Below, piece after piece: positions 60,076-64,000 of a stretch of DNA of 64,000 bases (positions are counted from its first letter, which is position 1; the number at the start of each line of letters is the position of its first letter). This DNA comes from Chitinibacter sp046530675. Lineage in GTDB: Bacteria; Pseudomonadota; Gammaproteobacteria; Burkholderiales; Chitinibacteraceae. Made by a program: the position numbers and the translations under genes. The notes under the pieces are model-generated. The model was not told where the DNA came from, ran no database searches, and worked only from the letters and a program-made list of their open reading frames with translations. The stretch covers positions 1,054,001 to 1,118,000 of the forward strand of contig NZ_CP172558.1 in the NCBI RefSeq assembly GCF_046530675.1. Direction: 5' to 3'.

Positions 60076-60462
60076 ATGAAATCGATCCTCATCGCGACCA
60101 GTCTCGCCACCCTGTTATCAGCCTGTAATGACCCACAAGCCGATTGCGGCGTATACGCTATTGGTCCCCAGCAAATTAGCGAGTTGATCAAGGAAAACAA
60201 AGCTGATCCGGCACCGGGACGCACCGAAAAAGCCAAACTTCCCGCCGATTTTCCAGCTCAATTGATCGATAAAGACGGCTATTACCGTGGCATGCAGGTG
60301 TTTTGCAAAATCGACGAAGCCAAAGCATCGATTGAAAAACAGGGCTATCAGGACTGGCTGGTTTACCAGATCGATACTGACTGGAAAAATGGCGTCTACC
60401 TCGCCGACGATCAGGCTTACCATTTGAAAGCTGCGACGACCATCAAGCAGGCCGTCGAATAA
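60076..60462 (+). CDS. Small lipoprotein of unknown function
   Basis: 128 residues. Lipoprotein signal MKSILIATSLATLLSAC with the lipobox Cys at residue 17. The mature part includes DCGVYAIGPQQISELI and KQGYQDWLVYQIDTDW. No family recognised. It is nine bases after hemJ and overlaps the CYTH gene start by one base (TAATG), suggesting a hemJ-lipoprotein-CYTH operon. Confidence 0.8.
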   Translation: MKSILIATSLATLLSACNDPQADCGVYAIGPQQISELIKENKADPAPGRTEKAKLPADFPAQLIDKDGYYRGMQVFCKIDEAKASIEKQGYQDWLVYQIDTDWKNGVYLADDQAYHLKAATTIKQAVE

Positions 60463-60923
60463 TGGCTATCGAAATCGAGCGTAAATTTTTGCTGCTCAAC
60501 GAGGGCTGGCGCGCTCAGGTTCGCCAGAGCACCCGCATTGCACAAGGCTATCTCAACGCCGATCCCGAACGCACCGTGCGGGTTCGCATTAAAGGCGACA
60601 CCGGTTTTCTGACGATCAAGAGCAAAAATGAGGGTATCAGCCGGCTTGAATTTGAATATCCGATACCCATTGCCGATGCACTGGAAATGCTTAAACTCTG
60701 CCCGAACGTCCTCGATAAAACCCGTCATCTGGTCGAGATCGACGGCCACACGTTTGAAATCGACGAATTTCACGGACTGAACGACGGGTTGATTGTCGCC
60801 GAAATCGAGCTGGAGAGCGAAACCGCCAGCTACCCGCAGCCCGACTGGTTAGGCGCCGAAGTCTCGGGCGACGCGCGTTATTACAATAGTGCGCTGTCGA
60901 AAAAACCGTATTCAAGTTGGTAA
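60462..60923 (+). CDS. CYTH-domain inorganic triphosphatase-like protein
   Basis: 153 residues. The hallmark ExExK reads EIERKFLL at residues 4-11. Further tunnel residues are in RTVRVRIKGDTGFLTIKSK and RLEFEYPI, then DKTRHLVEIDGHTFEIDEFH, IVAEIELESE. CYTH enzymes bind triphosphates within a closed beta tunnel with divalent metals; simple bacterial members are often tripolyphosphatases. Cytoplasmic. It overlaps the upstream lipoprotein gene by one base. Confidence 0.92.
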   Translation: MAIEIERKFLLLNEGWRAQVRQSTRIAQGYLNADPERTVRVRIKGDTGFLTIKSKNEGISRLEFEYPIPIADALEMLKLCPNVLDKTRHLVEIDGHTFEIDEFHGLNDGLIVAEIELESETASYPQPDWLGAEVSGDARYYNSALSKKPYSSW

Positions 60924-60985
60924 ATCACTCGTCAATCCTAGGGTGCACTGAGCGCAGCAAATTGCACCACTAAATATAAATTACA

Positions 60986-61032
60986 GGTATTGCTCTGAAA
61001 ATCAATTAAATAAGTAGCTACAGAGTAATACC
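60986..61032. repeat. GTAT-type palindrome before hemL
   Basis: GGTATTGCTCTG (60986-60997) and CAGAGTAATACC (61021-61032) are 12-bp inverted arms with one mismatch and a 23-base loop. It ends 14 bases before the hemL start codon, so it lies in the hemL leader. Confidence 0.75.
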
Positions 61033-61046
61033 ACCAAGAGGTATCT

Positions 61047-62312
61047 ATGAATCGCAATGAACAACTCTTCGCTGCCGCGCAGCAACACATTCCCGGTGGC
61101 GTCAATTCACCCGTGCGTGCTTTCGGATCGGTCGGCGGCACGCCGCGTTTTTTCAAAAAAGGCGCAGGCGCATATGTTTGGGATGCCGACGATAAAAAAT
61201 ACATCGATTATGTCGGCTCGTGGGGTCCATTGATTCTCGGCCACGCGCACCCGGCCGTCATCGAAGCCGTCACCCGCACCGCACAGAACGGCATGAGCTT
61301 TGGTGCACCAACCGAAGGCGAAATCGAAATCGCCGATCTGCTGTGTCAGATGCTGCCGTCACTGGAACAAGTTCGCCTGGTTTCCAGCGGCACCGAAGCC
61401 ACGATGAGCGCGATTCGCCTCGCGCGCGGTTTTACCGGCCGTGACAAACTGGTCAAATTCGAAGGCTGCTACCACGGCCACGCTGACAGCCTGCTCGTCA
61501 AAGCGGGATCCGGATTGCTGACCTTTGGCAACCCATCATCTGCCGGCGTTCCGGCTGCGGTGGCAGCCGATACCATCGTGCTGCCGTATAACGACGTCGC
61601 CGCGCTGGAAGAATTGTTTGCCAGCCAAGGCGAACAGATTGCCGCACTGATCGTCGAGCCTATCGCCGGCAATATGAATCTGATCCAGCCATCCAAAGAA
61701 TTCGTCGCCGCGATGCGTAAGCTGACGCAAGACCACGGTGCGGTGTTGATCTACGACGAAGTGATGACAGGGTTTCGCGTTGGACTCCAATGTACACAAG
61801 GCCTGCACGGCATTACCCCCGATCTGACTTGCCTCGGTAAAGTCGTCGGTGGCGGCCTGCCGCTGGCGGCATTCGGCGGTCGGGCTGACATCATGGCCAA
61901 GCTCGCCCCGCTCGGCCCGGTCTATCAGGCCGGTACGCTCTCGGGCAATCCGCTCGCCGTTGCTGCCGGTCTGGTGACTTTGCAGGAAATCAGCCAGCCC
62001 GGTTTCTTTGATGCATTGAGTACCAAAACCAAACTGCTCGCCGACGGATTCAACGCCATCGGCCAAGGAATTTGCGCGCAAGCGGTCGGCGGCATGTTCG
62101 GCATTTACTGCAGCGACATCATTCCGCACAGCTACAACGACGTAATGAACAGCGACCGAACCCGTTTCAACGCCTTCTTCCACGCCATGCTCGATCAAGG
62201 CATTTACCTCGCACCATCAGCCTTCGAAGCCGGCTTTGTTAGTGCCGCGCATAGTACCGCTGATATTGAAAACACCCTGATCGCAGCAAAAACCGTGTTG
62301 AAACAGATCTAA
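61047..62312 (+). CDS. hemL: Glutamate-1-semialdehyde 2,1-aminomutase
   Basis: 421 residues. Class III aminotransferase fold with PLP: HIPGGVNSPVRAF at the N-terminus, SSGTEATMSAIRLARGFTGR near 121-140, CYHGHADSLLVKAGSG, IYDEVMTGFRVG and the PLP Lys in CLGKVVGGGLPLAAFGGR (near residue 265). It converts glutamate-1-semialdehyde to 5-aminolevulinate, the second step of the C5 heme pathway. ATG 61047 has AGAGG 8 bases upstream. A GTAT-type hairpin lies in its leader and another after its stop. Confidence 0.97.
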   Translation: MNRNEQLFAAAQQHIPGGVNSPVRAFGSVGGTPRFFKKGAGAYVWDADDKKYIDYVGSWGPLILGHAHPAVIEAVTRTAQNGMSFGAPTEGEIEIADLLCQMLPSLEQVRLVSSGTEATMSAIRLARGFTGRDKLVKFEGCYHGHADSLLVKAGSGLLTFGNPSSAGVPAAVAADTIVLPYNDVAALEELFASQGEQIAALIVEPIAGNMNLIQPSKEFVAAMRKLTQDHGAVLIYDEVMTGFRVGLQCTQGLHGITPDLTCLGKVVGGGLPLAAFGGRADIMAKLAPLGPVYQAGTLSGNPLAVAAGLVTLQEISQPGFFDALSTKTKLLADGFNAIGQGICAQAVGGMFGIYCSDIIPHSYNDVMNSDRTRFNAFFHAMLDQGIYLAPSAFEAGFVSAAHSTADIENTLIAAKTVLKQI

Positions 62313-62336
62313 AAGAACAGCACCTCAAAATACATC

Positions 62337-62391
62337 AAGGGGTATATCAACCTAGCTTTCTATAAATGGAATCTAGGCTGATATACCCCTT
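62337..62391. repeat. GTAT-type palindrome after hemL
   Basis: AAGGGGTATATCAACCTAG (62337-62355) and CTAGGCTGATATACCCCTT (62373-62391) form a 19-bp stem with one mismatch and a 17-base loop. It is the longest and best-paired member of the family here and a likely transcript end for hemL. Confidence 0.85.
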
Positions 62392-62502
62392 GTTACGTTC
62401 AGAACTGGCATTTACTGAGCTAGTCAAACTACCTTTCATTCCTTGCAATCAAGCGTTAATCATTCAAAAGCGACAATGTGTGGCTCATGGTTTATTGTGA
62501 AT

Positions 62503-62518
62503 TGTGATTAATTTCACA
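62503..62518. promoter_or_regulatory. CRP/Vfr-like binding site upstream of minor pilin genes
   Basis: TGTGATTAATTTCACA has both perfect half-sites TGTGA and TCACA with the correct 6-base spacer. The flanks AAT and ATC extend the symmetry. It lies 126 bases before the fimT-like start codon in an AT-rich, 330-base intergenic region. Vfr/CRP control of pilus genes is known in Pseudomonas. Confidence 0.75.
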
Positions 62519-62643
62519 ATCATTTTGTTTTAACAGCGAATTTGTCCTTTTATCCCGACAAAACCGCAGCTCGTCACAATGAGTTTCACTAAAACACCGG
62601 CTTTATAATATTATCAATATCTAATATTTAAACGGGGCAAAAA

Positions 62644-63168
62644 ATGCGCCAACGCGGATTTACACTGATCGAAATGATGATCACGGTTGCCATTATTGCA
62701 ATCATTACCGCAGTCGCCGTGCCTTCCTACCTCGAAATGATAGACAGGCAAAGGTTGAAAGATGCGGCCGAAAGTCTGTATGGCAGCTTGCAAAAAGCCC
62801 GCAGTCTTGCACGATCACGCAGTGAAAATATCTTTATTTCGGTAACTAGCAGCTCGGGTGGATGGTGTTACGGTATTCATGCTGGTACTGCGGCCTGTAA
62901 TTGCAGCACTGCCAATGCCTGCAATATCCAGCAAGTTAGCTCAAGCGATAATGAATACAGCTTTGCCAGTGTCAGCGTAGCCAGCGGCAACACGATTTCT
63001 GGGCAAAATTTTGACAGTATTCGTGGCCTGCTCAGTGGTACCGGCGGTTCACTGACGTTTACATCAGCACGTAACAAACAAGTTACCGTCAATCTAAACG
63101 CAACGGGTGAAGTCAGATTATGTTCACCCAGCGGTACAACTCATATTGGAGATTACCCAACATGCTAA
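62644..63168 (+). CDS. Type IV pilus minor pilin, FimT/GspH family
   Basis: 174 residues. Class III prepilin signal MRQRG/FTLIEMMITVAIIA with Glu at mature position 5, then VPSYLEMIDRQRLKDAAESL and LQKARSLARSRSENIFISV typical of FimT/GspH. Several Cys residues (WCYG, CNCSTANAC) suggest disulfides. It is processed by PilD and primes pilus assembly; FimT relatives bind DNA during natural transformation. ATG 62644 has GGGGCAAAA upstream. The stop overlaps the PilW gene start. Confidence 0.92.
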   Translation: MRQRGFTLIEMMITVAIIAIITAVAVPSYLEMIDRQRLKDAAESLYGSLQKARSLARSRSENIFISVTSSSGGWCYGIHAGTAACNCSTANACNIQQVSSSDNEYSFASVSVASGNTISGQNFDSIRGLLSGTGGSLTFTSARNKQVTVNLNATGEVRLCSPSGTTHIGDYPTC

Positions 63169-63860
63169 GGAATCCCCAAACGGCGCAAAAAGGTTTTTCT
63201 CTGATCGAACTCATGGTCGCCATGCTCATCAGCCTGTTTGCGCTGGCTGCGATTATCAGCTTGCTGACCAATAATCTGGCTTATGGTCGTAGTTCAATCG
63301 ATATGCTGAAATTGAATCAGGAAATGCGCACAGCAATGGATATCATTTCTGATGATTTGCGCCGTGCCGGATACTGGAATAATACGCAAAGCATGCTGGG
63401 TAATTCGACTGTTTCCAATCCGTATTCTTTTCCCACGCTGCCTGTCACCATTAATACTGCAGCTGATTGCATTACATTTTCTTATGACCGGGATAATACT
63501 TCCAACACACCAGCAGCCAATGAAATATTCGGCTTTGCACTCAGTAACAATGCCATTGTGACCGGATTTCCGGATGACACTATTAATGGTTGTGACGATA
63601 TCAGCAGCTGGAATACAGTCAGTAATCCCAATTCGATCCGAATTACATCGCTGTCATTTCAAATCATCAATCCAACAGTCACAACGGGAAGCAATGCCCA
63701 CCAATTCACTTCGGATGGCGGGCTGGTTTGCGTACGCGAAATCAGAATCCGGATTGCAGCCAATCTGGTTAAAGATACGACGGTTAAACAAAGCCTGGAA
63801 AAAACCATCCGATTAAGAAACGACGAAATTCGCCGTGCACCTGCAACTTCCTGCGCATGA
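63162..63860 (+). CDS. pilW: Type IV pilus assembly protein PilW
   Basis: 232 residues from ATG 63162, with TTGGAGAT about 11 bases before; it overlaps the fimT-like stop by seven bases. Prepilin signal AQKG/FSLIELMVAMLISLF with the +5 Glu. NQEMRTAMDIISDDLRRAGYW (about 65-85) is the PilW hallmark. It is a minor pilin at the pilus tip complex. In many operons PilV lies between FimT and PilW; here it does not. Confidence 0.9.
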   Translation: MLRNPQTAQKGFSLIELMVAMLISLFALAAIISLLTNNLAYGRSSIDMLKLNQEMRTAMDIISDDLRRAGYWNNTQSMLGNSTVSNPYSFPTLPVTINTAADCITFSYDRDNTSNTPAANEIFGFALSNNAIVTGFPDDTINGCDDISSWNTVSNPNSIRITSLSFQIINPTVTTGSNAHQFTSDGGLVCVREIRIRIAANLVKDTTVKQSLEKTIRLRNDEIRRAPATSCA

Positions 63861-63868
63861 GGCCCATC

Positions 63869-64000
63869 ATGTCATCTTTAAAAAAACAGAACGGCGTAGC
63901 CACTTTGCTGACAGCAATGGTTGCGTTATTCATTATGACAATTAGTGTGTTTCTGGTTAACCGGGTCACACTGATTGATATGCTCAATTCATCGGCACAA
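63869..64000 (+). CDS. PilX-like minor pilin, 5' part
   Basis: 44 codons from ATG 63869 to the window end. KKQNGVATLLTAMVALFIMT gives a hydrophobic N-terminal helix starting after a short Lys-rich leader. The position directly after PilW matches pilX. The sequence departs from the usual PilX start, so the assignment is by position mainly. Confidence 0.6.
   Translation, partial: MSSLKKQNGVATLLTAMVALFIMTISVFLVNRVTLIDMLNSSAQ

Overview
The window reads as a chromosomal segment of a Gram-negative betaproteobacterium, most likely of the order Neisseriales (Chromobacteriaceae or Chitinibacteraceae). This is inferred from the gene set: AceK, a PhoP/PhoQ-type pair with a PepSY protein, DUF2917 beside a LysR regulator, BPSS1780-type membrane protein, HemJ, rubredoxin divergent from thiD near hemL, and FimT/PilW minor pilins. 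No rRNA, tRNA, CRISPR array, prophage or transposase gene was recognised.

Layout. 0-6 kb: a sugar ABC importer (binding protein, two permeases, ATPase), with a second GltB-like binding protein running off the left edge. 6-16 kb: pta, quinone oxidoreductase, YqiA-like esterase, Dyp peroxidase, LTA-synthase-like sulfatase, aceK and a COG2509 flavoprotein. 16-18.4 kb: an AT-rich accessory gene lying between two diverged copies of the 3' end of the flavoprotein gene. 18.5-26.4 kb: small periplasmic proteins, FKBP isomerase, a two-component system with a PepSY protein, a predicted ATPase and a fructosamine kinase. 26.7-36 kb: a subtilisin-like protease, an ABC-2 exporter operon that also carries MATE and lipocalin-like genes, and an esterase/phosphotransferase pair divergent from an AraC regulator. 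36-43 kb: a lipoyl-domain protein without its acceptor lysine, ackA, dgkA, a LytS/LytTR pair and comM. 43-49 kb: c-di-GMP and HDOD signalling genes, LysR/DUF2917, GST and a DUF3291 gene broken by a MITE. 49-56 kb: parE, a soluble CZB chemoreceptor, parC and a peptidase. 56-62 kb: thiD, rubredoxin, M48 protease, hemJ, CYTH and hemL. 62-64 kb: the start of a minor pilin operon with a CRP/Vfr-like site upstream.

Cross-cutting signals. (1) Three 14-bp parS-like palindromes lie at 36.6, 49.3 and 52.7 kb, plus a one-mismatch copy at 25.2 kb. This suggests an origin-proximal ParB-loading region. Two of the sites sit at the 5' ends of parE and parC. (2) About ten small intergenic palindromes have GGGGTAT(T/A) ends and usually sit at gene 3' ends. 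(3) Three copies of a 100-128 bp repeat are built around a CCAGCAAGG...GGTAACGATGCTGG core. (4) A 266-bp MITE-like element breaks the DUF3291 gene. (5) The accessory gene at 16.4-18.0 kb, with its flanking duplicated 3' end, is the best candidate for an undescribed mobile cargo system.

Limits: all family assignments come from reading motifs and remembered family features. No database search or alignment program was run, so substrates and exact starts are provisional where noted.
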